Under the pieces are notes generated by a model, which was not told the DNA's origin, ran no database searches, and saw nothing but the letters and a program-made list of their open reading frames with translations. A stretch of 64,000 bases of DNA from Mactra quadrangularis. Its lineage: Eukaryota > Mollusca > Bivalvia > Venerida > Mactridae. The translations under genes were made by a program, and so were the position numbers. Numbering within the stretch: position 1 is the first letter of the stretch; each line of letters opens with the position of its first letter. The stretch is taken from the NCBI GenBank assembly GCA_025267735.1, contig CM046305.1, forward strand, positions 36,849,108-36,913,107, in the 5' to 3' direction. Shown here piece after piece: positions 1-12,240 of this stretch.

Positions 1-384
1 CTCTACTGAACATGGCGGACGGATTTCACGCTTGACCGCTCACAGCCAGCCTAACCAGCTCTGCCATTGGTCACGTGTCATGGACTGGTCACCCGATCAC
101 CACTTTGCGGCTGGCCTGTCTCCCCCTGAAAATATGGTCTATTTCTCATATAGACATATATTACAGTAGCCTATACATGTATATTACTGTACTGAACATG
201 GCAGACTGATTTCGCGCTTGACCGCTCACAGCCAGCCTAACCAGCACTGTCATTGGTCATGTGTTATTGACAGGTCACCCGATCACCACTTTGCTGCCGG
301 ATTGTCTCCCCCATGAAAATCTGATATATTTCTCATATAGACATACATGTATAGTACAGTAGGCTATACATGTATATGACTGTA
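1..384. repeat. Satellite family C, ~187-bp units (left part)
   Basis: Two tandem units share the landmarks CTGAACATGGCGGA, GACCGCTCACAGCCAGCC, CATTGGTCACGTGTCATGGA, ACCACTTTGCGGCTGG and ATATAGACATA. The array continues at 3757-3936 and 5997-7770 once two insertions are removed. The left edge is the window edge, so its full length is unknown. There is no coding evidence. Confidence 0.9.
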
Positions 385-3300
385 CGGCTAAGCCAAGATA
401 AAGGGTACCTGTTCAGTCTCACATAGGCCAATTTTCAGACCCCATCAGAGTGCAGATTCTTTTAAAGTAATATACAGACATGTCTATTAGGCACTAATTT
501 CCAAAAGATCTTGGATGGAACATGTAGAACAAAAAAGTTAAGAACGGTTGAATAGATGTACCCAAGGGGCCTACGGACTATACATGGTAATTTATATCAC
601 CACACGAAAAATTAGAAAGATGTATATTTCTTATAAAAAAATTGTTATTTAGTTTTATAAACATGTACTTTAAAATTTTGAAGAGAATCCACGCCCACTC
701 TCTCCTTGTCTGCAACATTTACCGAGGTCAAAAGTGCAAATACCCCAAAATACACAGGAAATGTTAAGTTTCAATTTACATATAGATGAGAAAAAAGAAA
801 CGAAACTAATTTTTTATGTTTGAAAGTATTCGAATATGTAGACAACACATTTAGAACATGTTTGATATGAATAATATGGTTTTGCTGACCCTTAAAAAGA
901 AAATTATATAATTGGAAACCAGGGCTACGGACTCTACACGGTAATTCATATCACCACTAGAAAAAATTAGATAGACGTATATTTCTTATATATGATTTAA
1001 AATAAGTTTGATATTTATGTATTTATCAATTTAGAAGTGAATCTACACTGACTCTCATTGTTTGCAACATTTGCCATGGTCAAAAGCGCAAATACCCAAA
1101 ATACACAGGGAATGTAAAGTTTAAATTTACATCTTAATGAGAAAAAAGAAACAAAACTGATTTTTTATATTTGAAAGTATTCGAAGATGTAGACAACACA
1201 TTTAGAACAAGTTTGATATGAATAATCATATGTTTCTTGACCAAATAAAGAAAATCATAAAATGGAATTATCAGGGGCTACGGACTCTACATACTGACTT
1301 GATTGTATTTAGTAGATTGAAGAAAGTAGTTTAATGTAAATTGACCTGTGGAATAATATTCTTTTGATACAGTATTAATTTTCTGACTTTTGAAAAAAAT
1401 GAGCAATAATATGAAGAAACAATTTCTTTACTTTACTTGAGAAAACATGAAAAATGTATGTTTTTTAGTAACATAAAATGTCAAAACAAAACAAAGTCCT
1501 GAATTTTCAACCTGTTTCTATGTATATTTCAACAGCAAAAATCTATCAAATAAATTATCTCTATACGAGGGGTGATTGATAAATTCGCGGAATTCCTTTC
1601 TAAAATATTTACCCTTTTGTCAAATCACATTAAAACTTAAATAAGTGTAAAACAATTCATTTGTGTTTTAAAAATCATATTGGTGAACAGATTATCAATA
1701 TGTAGAAAGAATAAATGGTATCCATAGCAACCACTGTTTGGTCACTTGAAGCACACTATTTTTCACCTATTTTTAAAACAATCAACATGGTATTACGCAC
1801 TCAATTTTGTTGCGAATTATGCGCCAACATTAATTACACTAGTGTAACGTCTGGAAATCATTTCCTGAAAGTTTCATGAAATTCTTATGAATGGTTATTG
1901 CACAGCATAGAATTTAGAGTCATGGCTTCGAAACAGCGAATGACGTCAACAAATGATTTTGAGTTGGGTGCAGTCATAAATTGTTGTGTTTGACTCTATT
2001 TGTCACCTGCAGATACGCTTAAACAAATTAAAACTGCTGATACATTACAAGCATGTGAAAAAAACCATTGTCTACCAATGGCAACAGAGGTTCAGGGAAG
2101 GTAGAGCATGGGTATTTGATGAAGAAAGACCATGTCAACTGACACTGACAGTCACTGTTGGAAAGGTAACGTGAGTGGAGAAGCTTCTAGATAAGGATTG
2201 ATGGCTTACAATGTGCTGTATTGCACAAGAGAATTTTTTATTCATTCAGTGAGGAATACTTTAAGGTTACATTTAATCTGTGGGTACAAAGCCATAGAAA
2301 GTGTATGGAAATAGGTGGTGATTATGTGCAGAAAATAAATAGGAAACTTGACTTTGACGTTTAAGTAACTCAATGATGACGTCGGCGTGCTTCAAGTACC
2401 ATATACTAATGTAGTAAAATGTTTCGTGAAAACTTTATTATCAAATGTATCAAGAAAATATTTGGGTCTTATATCAGTCTTTGGTAAACGTACAGAATGA
2501 TGTATTTTGTTTTTTCCTATGTTATCCCGTGTACCATTTATAAATAAATTCCTCGAACTTTCCAATCACCCCTCGTACATACATGTATATAAGTTTGGGA
2601 GTAAAAATACAAAAGAATGAATTATGTGAAAATTAACATGGGGCAACGGACTCTACACCACACCAGTATCTGTTTCTATCACATATTTAAAGCTGTTTTG
2701 TTTTGTTTTAAGTGTAATTATCCTTTAAAAACAATAAACTTCAACTTACAAACACTACAAATATATATTTAAGTATCTTCTGAAATGTCTAATGTATCAG
2801 TTTGACCATTAAAGAAATCTATCAGAAAATTTATAAATTACGTCAAATTTAACATTATTTTCAACAGAATGAAGATTGTCAAGACATACAGTATTTAGAT
2901 GCATAGCTAGTCAGCACAAGTACGAAACTAAGAAAATTAGAAAAGTTTTATAATTTTCCTGTGTGAAAAAAGATATAAATATAGCAGGGGCTACGGACTC
3001 TACAGGGCTACGGACAGCACTTATTTGTCTTTAGATTTTTTTTGCTCTTCTTCTGATTTAATTCCTTTCCTGCATTACCTACATGGCACAACCAAAAACA
3101 GAAAACGTAATAAAACAGCAGCTATGTTTCTTTATATTAAGTCAGCACACAGTTTAAAACAGGGGCTACGGACTCTACATAAAATTTACAATGTTCAGTA
3201 GTTATTATCCAAAAAGAAAATGCATATGCTCTAAAAAACTTCATTTTGATTAGATAAAAATAATTATAAACTGTAATAGTAAAAAGGTGATACAAGTGAA

Positions 3301-3756
3301 ATAAAGCAGCAACATTGTTTTAAAGTCTATCAAAGATGGTAACGTAAAACTCTAACTTGCGTTACAAGGGTACATGTTTACTATTTCATGAATATTTTCT
3401 TAAATATTGATTATAAATAAATTTCGTAAAAAATACCGTATACCTGTATGTCAGTCAGAGATAGAAAACACATCAAAATAACTGTAACCAACAAACACTT
3501 TTCAAAACAATTGATGAAAAAAGAACAAAACCTCAGTGAGACTCAAAAACAGTGTAAAAACCGGGTTTTTAGGGAATATAATCCTAAATAATTCAAAAAA
3601 TGGTAATAGAACATATATAAAACTATACATCACCAGAAAGCTCTCAAGATAACGTGTTGGAAAAAATACTCTTCATTTAATTTAAAATGAACTTTTCAGA
3701 ATATTTCAATGTAACATTGGCAAAATCAAAAGGTCCGATTTATCTTGGCTTAGCCG
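385..3756. mobile_element. 3.37-kb DNA transposon (non-autonomous, unclassified) inserted in satellite C
   Basis: The ends are perfect 18-bp terminal inverted repeats, CGGCTAAGCCAAGATAAA at 385-402 and its complement ending at 3756. They are flanked by a 4-bp duplication TGTA (381-384 and 3757-3760). Removing the element and one TGTA restores an intact C unit (GACTGTACTGAAC), so both boundaries are secure. No transposase reading frame is visible. The interior is AT-rich, carries a partial direct duplication (about 565-920 against 921-1272) and several copies of AGGGGCTACGGACTCTACA, and hosts a nested mariner. A 4-bp duplication is compatible with Sola-like or other small superfamilies, but the class is not established. 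Confidence 0.85.
1566..2575 (+). mobile_element. Decayed, internally deleted mariner element nested in the larger transposon
   Basis: The ends are inverted repeats beginning CGAGGGGTGATTGATAAATT (left) and, read from the right, CGAGGGGTGATTGGAAAGTT. TA dinucleotides flank both ends at 1564-1565 and 2576-2577, as expected for Tc1/mariner. The interior at about 1950-2175 keeps broken pieces of the N-terminal DNA-binding part of a mariner transposase: an in-frame stretch reads TIVYQWQQRFREGR followed by FDEERP, which resembles the second helix-turn-helix region. Frameshifts and stops break it, and the catalytic DDD domain is absent in about 1 kb. It must be younger than its host element. Confidence 0.8.
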
Positions 3757-3936
3757 TGTACTGAACATGGCGGACTGATTTCGCGCTTGACCACTCACAG
3801 CCAGCCTAACCAGCACTGCCATTGGTCACATGTCAGGGACAGGTCACCCGATCACCACTTTGCGGCTGGATTGTCTCCCCCATGAAAATCTGGTCTATTT
3901 CTCCTATAGACATTTAGTACAGTAGGCTATACATGT
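3757..3936. repeat. Satellite family C unit between two insertions
   Basis: One near-complete ~187-bp unit reading GTACTGAACATGGCGGACTG through AGTAGGCTATACATGT. Its first four bases are the right TGTA duplication of the upstream transposon. Its last six (ACATGT, 3931-3936) are the left duplication of the next insertion. Confidence 0.9.
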
Positions 3937-4319
3937 GTAACGTGTCCGCTGGGCGCGCGGCCGTCAAGCCGGCGCTCGCGTACGTGTTTTAAGTCGGTGC
4001 TCGTCTTAACACCGACTGACTAGGCGTCCGAGCCTGCTGTAGGGACGGAGACGAGACAATCCCAGGACACCGACTCGTGTTCTGGGCGTAACAACGATAC
4101 TATGTCTATATATATAGTAAGATTTTTCTCAAGCTTATTGCTTAAATGATTAGAAACTAAATTAAAACGTATATAATATGTACAGGTACAAAGCATAAAA
4201 CAAAAACACACTCCTGAGACAATACCTCAGAATGAAAACCAATCGAAACAACAAAAGTTATAGACACGATAGAATAAAACTACAGTATAGAACAATATGT
4301 TCCAACCTAATGTTCCAGA

Positions 4320-5100
4320 CACAGTCTGGAGCAGAGACAAAAGCGTTAACAAAACTATAACTCCGAACACAACCTCGGGTTATAAAACGTATGTTGAAAC
4401 CAACAGACCCCGAGTCCTGGCAAGCCAATGTCTCAGGAACAACTCGGAACTAAAGCAAAACCAAAACTAAAACTCCGAACACAGTCTCGGATTATAAAAC
4501 GTATGTTGAAACCAACAGATCCCGAGTCCGGACAAGCCAATGTCTCAGGAACAACTCGGGACTAAAGCAAAGCCAAAACCAAAACTATAACTCCGAACAC
4601 AACTTTGGGTTATAAAACGTATGTTGAAACCAACAGACCCCGAGTCCGGACAAGCCAATGTCTCAGGAACAACTCGGAACTAAAGCAAAACCAAAACTAA
4701 AACTAAAACCCCGAACAAAACCTCGGGTTCTAAAACGTATGTTGAAACCAGCAGACCCTGAGTCCGGACAAGCCAATGTTTCAGGAACAACTCGGAGCTA
4801 AAGCAAAACCAAAACCAAAACTAGAACTCCGAACACAACCTCGGGTTATAAAACGTATGTGGAAACCAACAGACCCCGAGTCCGGACAAGCCAATGTCTC
4901 AGGAACTACTCGAAACTAAAGCAAAACCAAAACTAAAACTAAAACCCCGAACAAAACCTCGGGTTATAAAACGTATGTTGAAACCTACAGACTCCGAGCC
5001 CGGACAAGCCAATGTCTCAGGAACAGCTCGGAGCTAACACTAAACCAAAACCAAAACCTCGAAACACTCTCTCGGGTCATAGACTACTGCTTGGAACCAA
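4320..5100. repeat. Minisatellite, about 7 copies of a ~116-bp unit
   Basis: The landmark TATAAAACGTATGTTGAAAC recurs near 4380, 4494, 4610, 4731 (as TCTAAAACG), 4847 and 4963, with a diverged copy near 5075. Each unit also carries CCGAACACAACCTCGGGT, GACCCCGAGTCCGGAC and CAATGTCTCAGGAAC. Spacing ranges from about 112 to 121 bp. The array lies wholly inside the 3937-5996 insertion. Confidence 0.85.
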
Positions 5101-5243
5101 CAGTCCAAACACTCCTATATCACAAGGACGACCCGGAGCAGAAACAAAACCTCAAACGTTGGAACAAAATCAGTCTGTCTACTAAAATAACCTCGGGTAC
5201 GATACAAGGGATAGCCCAGGATAATCACGCTTTACCCCGAAGG

Positions 5244-5530
5244 TTCTGCCACCAACTTTGACGTGCAGGAAAGCGCTTCCACCTTAGAGACAAACTACAA
5301 ATCGCAATGATGTTCGAATGTCAGTACAGCAGATAGCTCATACCCCACCAGCCAAGCGTCGGCAAATAACCAGAAAACCCTGTTCTGCCACCAACGTCAA
5401 CGAGCAAGAAGGTGCTTCCACATTAACAACATACAAATCGCAATGATGTTCTGTTGTCAGTACAGTGGAAAGAACACACCTTGATCGAAAAGCATCGGCA
5501 AATAAACAGTAGACCCGCGACTATCTTTCA
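5244..5530. repeat. Two-copy ~150-bp direct repeat
   Basis: TTCTGCCACCAAC starts copies at 5244 and 5393. Both continue through GCTTCCAC, CAAATCGCAATGATGTTC, GTCAGTACAG and GTCGGCAAATAA or ATCGGCAAATAA. It is a tandem duplication inside the 3937-5996 insertion, with no coding signal. Confidence 0.75.
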
Positions 5531-5996
5531 GTCCAACCACCTCCACGAGCAGTCACCAACTTTCTGCTCCCAAATGAAGTCAACACGCATTCATATACTA
5601 TTGGACGAGTCAATTTTACAGAACAGTCCATTTCCAATCCAGAAGGTAAAACAAATTAATTTTCAAAAAGGGAGGTAATTTATATATCATCCATAGCTGA
5701 CGTTACACAATACTATACCTAGTTTTAAATTGATAAAACAAAGGTATGGATTTCCCTTAAAGTTCCAAATAAATAGTTAAAAAGGTTTAATACTATACAG
5801 TTTTAGATTATCAGAACGTATCACAATTCTAAACATGACAGAGAAAGAAGAAAATTCACAAAAACATTCAATTTTAATAAAGGGAGATAATTTGTCAAAA
5901 CTATTAAACAAAGTAATTGTTCAAAGGCGATCTTGCATACAAAGAGAAAATGCTCTCAACAAAGTCGCTGAACAAACGACAATACCGGTTCGTTTC

Positions 5997-7770
5997 ACAT
6001 GTATATGACTGTACTGAACATGGCGGACCGATTAGGCGTTGACCACTCACAGCCAGCCTAACCTGCACTGCCATTGGTCACGTGTCATGGACAGGTCACC
6101 CGATCACCACTTTGTGGCTGGATTGTCTTCCCCTGAAAATCTGGTCTATTTATCATAAAGACATACTGTTCAGTAGCCTATACATGTATATGACTCTACT
6201 GACCATGGAGGCCCGATTTCATGGTTGACCGCTCACAGCCTGCCTAACCAGCACTGCCATTGGTCACGTGTCATGGACAGGTCACCTAATCACCACTTTG
6301 CGGCTGGATTGTCTCCCCCTGAAAATCTGGTCTATTTCTCATATAGACATATAGTACAGTAGGCTATACATGTATATGACTGTACTGAACATGGCGGACT
6401 GATTTTGCCCTTGACCGCTCACAGCCAGCCTAACCAGCACTGCCATTGGTCACATGTCAGGGACAGGTCACCAGATCACCACTTTGAGGCTGGATTGTCT
6501 CCCCCTGAGAATCTGGTCTATTTCTCATATAGACATACATGTAAAGTACAGTAGGCTATACATGTATATGACTCTACTGATCATGGCGGACCGATTTGGC
6601 GCTTGACCGCTCACAGCCAGCCTAACCAGCACTGCCATTGGTCATGTGTCATGGACAGGTCACCCAATTACCACTTTGCGGCTGGATTGTCTCCCCCTGA
6701 AAATCTGGTCTATTTCTCATATAGACATATAGTACAGTAGGCTATACATGTATATGACTGTTCTGAACATGGCGGACCGATTTCGCGCTTGACCGCTCAC
6801 AGCCAGCCAAACCAGCACTGAAATTGGTCACGTGTTATGGACAGTTCATCCGATCACCACTTTGCGGCTGGATTGTCTCCCCCATGAAAATCTGGTCTAT
6901 TTCTCATATCGACATATAGTACAGGAGGCTATACATGTAAATGACTGTACTGAACATGGCGGACTGATTTCGCCCTTGACCACTCACAGCAAGCCTAACC
7001 AGCACTGCCATTGGTCACATGTCAGGGACAGGTCACCAGATCACCATTTTGAGGCTGGATTGTCTCCCCCTGAAAATCAGGTCTATTTCTCATATAGACA
7101 TACATGTATAGTACAGTAGGCTATACATGTATATGACTGTACTAAACATGGCGGAACGATTTCGCGTTGACCGCTCACAGCCAGCCTAACCAGCACTGCA
7201 ATTGGTCACGTGTCATGGACCGGTCACCCGATCACCACTTTGTGGCTGGATTGTCTCCCCCTGAAAATCTGGTCTATTTATCATAAAGACATACTGTTCA
7301 GTAGCCTTACATGTATATGACTCTACTGAACATGGCGGCACGATTTCATACTTGACCGCTCACAGCCAGCCTAACCAGAACTGCCATTGGTCACGTGTCA
7401 TGGACAGGTCACCTGATCACCACTTTGCGGCTGGATTGTCTCCCCCATGAAAATCTGGTCTAATTCTTATATAGACATATAGTACAGTAGCCTATACATG
7501 TATATGACTCTACTGAACATGTGGACCGATTTCACGCTTGACCGCTCACAGCCAGCCTAACCAGCACTGCCATTTGTCACGTGTCATGGACAGGTCACCC
7601 GATCACCACTTTGCGGCTGGATTGTCTCCCCCTGAAAATCTGGTATTTTTCTCATATAGACATATATTACAGTATCCTATACATGTATATGACTCTACTG
7701 AACATGGCGGACTGATTTCGCGCTTGAACGCTCACAGCCAGCCTAACCAGCACTGGCATTGGTCACGTGT
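5997..7770. repeat. Satellite family C array, ~9.5 units of ~187 bp
   Basis: The CATGG landmark recurs near 6018, 6205, 6389, 6582, 6767, 6955, 7148, 7330, 7517 and 7704, giving a mean period of about 187 bp (range 183-194). Units differ by scattered substitutions and small indels. The array ends abruptly after GGTCACGTGT, where family A begins. Open frames that cross this array are chance products of the repeat. Confidence 0.92.
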
Positions 7771-10700
7771 ATAGGTGACCAACGCCTACGCGGCGGCCTG
7801 GGTCTCGAACCGACCCGGCTAGGACCCGTTTTTGGGCGAGTTACGGGCCCTTGTCTACGCTCCATAGACTCTGTATATGTCCTATATGTACATGCACATA
7901 GTAAAAAAATAGGTAAACAATGGTGACCTAGTTCCGGTTTCTGGCTCGGACCCAACACAGAACGCCGATCCGGCGGCCTGGGTCTCGAACCGACCCGGCT
8001 AGGACCCTTTTTGGGGCGAGTTACGGGCCCTTGTCTACGCTCCATAGACTCTGTATATGTCCTATATGTACATGCACATATTAAAAACATAGGTAAACAA
8101 TGGTGACCTAGTTCCGGTTTCTGGCTCGGACCCAACCCAGAACGCCGACCCGGCGGCCTGGGTCGCGAACCAACCCGGCTAGGACCCGTTTTGGGGCGAA
8201 TTACGCGCCCTTGTCTACGCACCATAGACTCTGTATATGTACTATATGTACATGCACATAGTAAAAAAATAGGTAAACAATGGTGACCTAGTTCCGGTTT
8301 CTGGCTCGGACCCAACCCAGAACGCCGACCCGTTGGCCTGGGTCTCGAACCGACCCGGCTAGGACCCGTTTTGGGGCGAGTTACGCGCCCTTGTCTACGC
8401 TCCAGAGACTCTGTATATGTACTATATGTACATGCACATAGTAAAAACATAGGTAAACAATGGTGACCTAGTTCCGGTTTCTGGCTCGGACCAAACCCAG
8501 AACGCCGACCCGGCGGCCTGCGCCTCAAACCGACCCGGCTAGGACCCGTTTTGTGGCGAGTTACGCGCCCTTGTCTACGCTCCATAGACTCTGTATATGT
8601 CCTATATGTACATGCACATAGTAAAAAATTGGTAAACAATGGTGACCTAGTTCCGGTTTCTGGCTCGGACCCAACCCAGAACGCCGACCCGGCGGCCTGG
8701 GTCTCGAACCGACCCGGCAAGGACCCGTTTTGGGTCGAGTTACGGGCCCTTGTCTACGCTCCATAGACTCTGTATATGTACTATATGTACATGCACATAG
8801 TAAAAAAATAGGTATACAATGGTGACCTAGTTCCCGTTTCTGGCTCTGACCCAACCCAGAATGCCGACCCGGCGGCCTGGGTGTCGAGCCGACCCGGCTA
8901 GGACCCGTTTTGGGGCGAGTTACGGGTCCTTGTCTACGCTCCATAGACTCTGTATATGTACTATATGTACATGCACATAGTAAAAAAATAGATAAACAAT
9001 GGTGACCTAGTTCCGGTTTCTGGCTCGGACCCAACCCAGAACGCCGACCCGGCGGCCTGGGTGTCGAACCGACCCGGCTAGGACCCGTTTTGGGGCGAGT
9101 TACGGGCTCTTGTCTACGCTCCATAGACTCAGTATATGTACTATATGTACATGCACATAGTAAAAAAATAGGTAAACAATGCTGACCTAGTTCCGGTTTC
9201 TGGCTCGGACCCAAACCAGAACGCCGACACGGCGGCCTGGGTGTCGAACCGACCCGGCTAGGACCCGTTTTGGGGCGAGTTACGGGCCCTTGTCTACGCT
9301 CCATAGACTCTGTATATGTACTATATGTACATGCACATAGTAAAAAAATAGGTAAACAATGCTGACCTAGTTCCGGTTTCTGGCTCGGAGCCAACCCAGA
9401 ACGCCGACCCGGCGGCCTGGGTGTCGAACCGACCCGGCTAGGACCCGTTTTGGGGCGAGTTACGGGCCCTTGTCTACGCTCCATAGACTCTGTATATGTA
9501 CTATATGTACATGCACATAGTAAAAAAATAGGTAAACAATGGTGACTTAGTTCCGGTTTCTGGCTCGGACCCAACCCAGAACGCCGACCCGGCGGCCTGG
9601 GTGTCGAACCGACACAGCTAGGACCCGTTTTGGGGCGAGTTACGGGCCCTTGTCTACGCTCGATAGACTCTGTATATGTACTATATGTACATGCACATAG
9701 TAAAAAAATAGGTAAACAATGGTGACCTAGTTCCGGTTTCTGGCTCGGACCCAACCCAGAACGCCGAACCGGCGGCCTGGGTGTCAAACTGACCCGGCTA
9801 GGATCCGTTTTGGGGCGAGTTACGAGCCCTTGTCTACGCTTCATAGACTCTGTATATGTACTATATGTACATGCACATAGTAAAAAAAAAGGTAAACAAT
9901 GGTGACCTAGTTCCGGTTTCTGGCTCGGACCCAACCCAGAACGCCGACCCGGTGGCCTGGGTGTCGAACCGACCCGGCTAGGACCCGTTTTGGGGCGAGT
10001 TACGGGCCCTTATCTACGCTCCATAGACTCTGTATATCTACTATATGTTCATGCACATAGTAAAAAAATAGGTAAACAATGGTGACCTAGTTCCGGTTTC
10101 TGGCTCGGACCCAACCCAGAACGCCGACCCGGCGGCCTGGGTGTCGAACCGACCCGGCTAGGACCCGTTTTGGGGCGAATTACGGGCCCTTGTCTACGCT
10201 CCATAGACTCTGTATATGTACTATATGTACATGCACATAGTAAAAAAATAGGTAAACAATGGTGACCTAGTTCCGGTTTCTGGCTCGGACCCAACCCAGA
10301 ACGCCGACCCGGCGGCCTGGGTGTCGAACCGACCCGGCTAGGACCCGTTTTGGGGCGAGTTACGGGCCCTTGTCTACGCTCCATAGACTCTGTATATGTA
10401 CTATATGTACATGCACATAGTAAAAAAATAGGTAAACAATGGTGACCTAGTTCCGGTTTCTGGCTCGGACCTAACCCAGAAAGCCGACCCGGCGGCCTGG
10501 GTGTCGAACCGACCCGGCTAGGACCCGTTTTGGGGCGAGTTACGGGCCCGTGTCTACGCTCCATAGACTCTGTATGTACTATATGTACATGCACATAGTA
10601 AAAAAATAGGAAAACAATGGTGACCTAGTTCCGGTTTCTTGCTCGGACCCAACCCAGCCGAACGCCGACCCGGCGGCCTGGGTGTCGAACCGACCCGGCT

Positions 10701-11520
10701 AGGACCCGTTTTGGGGCGAGTTACGGGCCCTTGTCTACGCTCCATAGACTCTGTATATGTACTATATGTACATGCACATAGTAAAAAAATAGGCAAACAA
10801 TGGTGACCTAGTTCCGGTTTCTGGCTCGGACCCAACCCAGCCGAACGCCGACCCGGCGGCCTGCGACCCGGCTAGGACCCGTTTTGGGGCGAGTTACGGG
10901 CCCTTGTCTACGCTCCATAGACTCTGTATATGTACAATATGTACATGCACATAGTAAAAAAATAGGTAAACAATGGTGACCTAGTTCCGGTTTCTGGCTC
11001 GGACCCAACCCAGAACGCCGACCCGGCGGCCTGGGTGTCGAACCGACCCGGCTAGGACCCGTTTTGGGGCGTGTTACGGGCCCTTGTCTACGCTCCATAG
11101 ACTCTGTATATGTACTATATGTACATGCACATAGTAAAAAAATAGGTAAACAATGGTGACCTAGTTCCGGTTTCTGGCGCGGACCCAACCCAGCCGAACG
11201 CCGACCCGGCGGCCTGGGTGTCGAACCGACCCGGCTAGGACCAGTTTTGGGGCGAGTTACGGGCCCTTGTCTACGCTCCATAGACTCTGTATATGTACTA
11301 TATGTACATGCACATAGTAAAAAAATAGGTAAACAATGGTGACCTAGTTCCGGTTTCTGGCTCGGACCCAACCCAGAACGCCGACCCGGCGGCCTGGGTG
11401 TCGAACCGACCCGGCTAGGACCCGTTTTGGGGCGAGTTATGGGCCCTTGTCTACGCTCCATAGACTCTGTATATGTACTATATGTACATGCACATAGTAA
11501 AAAAATAGGTAAACAATGGT
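7771..11520. repeat. 180-bp satellite, subfamily A (about 21 monomers)
   Basis: Head-to-tail monomers of 180 bp, a few of 183 bp with an extra GCC in CAGCCGAACGCC and one with a short deletion near 10860. A monomer carries TGGTGACCTAGTTCCGG, GCCGACCCGGCGGCCTGG, TCGAACCGACCCGGCTAGG, TTTTGGGGCGAGTTACGGG, CTACGCTCCATAGACTC and TATATGTACATGCACATAG. It is clearly richer in GC than the flanks. Because 180 is a multiple of three and one minus-strand frame lacks stops, runs of up to 457 codons stay open here. I do not annotate these as genes. Confidence 0.95.
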
Positions 11521-12240
11521 GACCTACTTCCGGTTTCGGGCTCGGACCCAACCCGGAAACCCGCGCAGTCGGCATGGGTCGCGAACCCAGCAGGCTAGAA
11601 CCACTTTGGGGGCGACTTATCCGCCCTTGGTTCAGCTACTGTATGTCTTATATAGACTTATATAGAAACTATATGTACATGTACATATGTAAACAATGGT
11701 GACATACTTCCGGTTTCGGGCTCGGACCCAACCCGGAAACCCGCGCACTCGGCATGGGTCGATAACCCAGCAGGCTAGAACCACTTTGGGGGCGACTTAT
11801 CCGCCCTTGGTTCAGCTACTGTATGTGTTATATAGACTTATATAGAAACTATATGTACATGTACATAATTATGTAAACAATGGTGACCTACTTCCGGTTT
11901 CGGGCTCGGACCCAACCCGGAAGCCCGCGCAGTCGGCATGGGTTTCGAACCCACCTGGCTAGAACCACTTTGGGGGCGACTTAACCGCCCTTGGTTCAGC
12001 TACTGTATGTCTTATATAGACTTATATAGAAACTATATGTACATGTACATATGTAAACAATGGTGACCTACTTCCAGTTTCGGGCTCGGACCCAACCCGG
12101 AAACCCGCGCAGTCGGCAGGGGTCGATAACCCAGCTGGCTAGAACCACTTTGGGGGCGACTTATCCGCCCTTGGTTCAGCTACTGTATGTGTTATATAGA
12201 CTTATATAGAAACTATATGTACATGTACATATGTAAACAA
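11521..12240. repeat. 180-bp satellite, subfamily B block (4 monomers)
   Basis: Monomers of about 180 bp marked by CCTACTTCCGGTTTCGGGCT, CGCGCAGTCGGCATGGG, CTAGAACCACTTTGGGGGCG, CCCTTGGTTCAGCTACTG and ACATGTACATATGTAAACAA. B aligns with A along the whole unit, best in the 45 bp around GGTGACCTA and in ACTATATGTACATG, so the two are sister subfamilies. Confidence 0.93.

Larger units (their letters stand above)
3937..5996. mobile_element. 2.06-kb unclassified insertion in satellite C
   Basis: The insertion is bounded by a 6-bp direct repeat ACATGT (3931-3936 and 5997-6002) that occurs once in an uninterrupted C unit, so it is a real insertion. The left end is GC-rich and starts GTAACGTGTCCGC, followed by a hairpin (GTCGGTG and CACCGAC near 3992-4018). 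The right end reads CGGTTCGTTTC, and the two ends are only weakly inverted (GTAACG against GAAACG). If the duplication is taken as CATG, the element would start TG and end CA like an LTR, but no second LTR, primer site or polyprotein is visible. The middle is a ~116-bp minisatellite and a two-copy 150-bp repeat. Its class is unknown. Confidence 0.7.

Noticed and set aside
3937..5996. LTR retrotransposon
   Set aside because: A TG...CA reading of the ends is possible, but I find no second LTR, primer-binding site, polypurine tract or polyprotein.
6832..7774. Open frames in the ~187-bp repeat
   Set aside because: They read across satellite C units and stop at indels.
8561..9934. 457-codon minus-strand open frame
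   Set aside because: It is the 60-codon translation of 180-bp satellite A monomers repeated about 7.6 times. There is no start context, family resemblance or gene structure.
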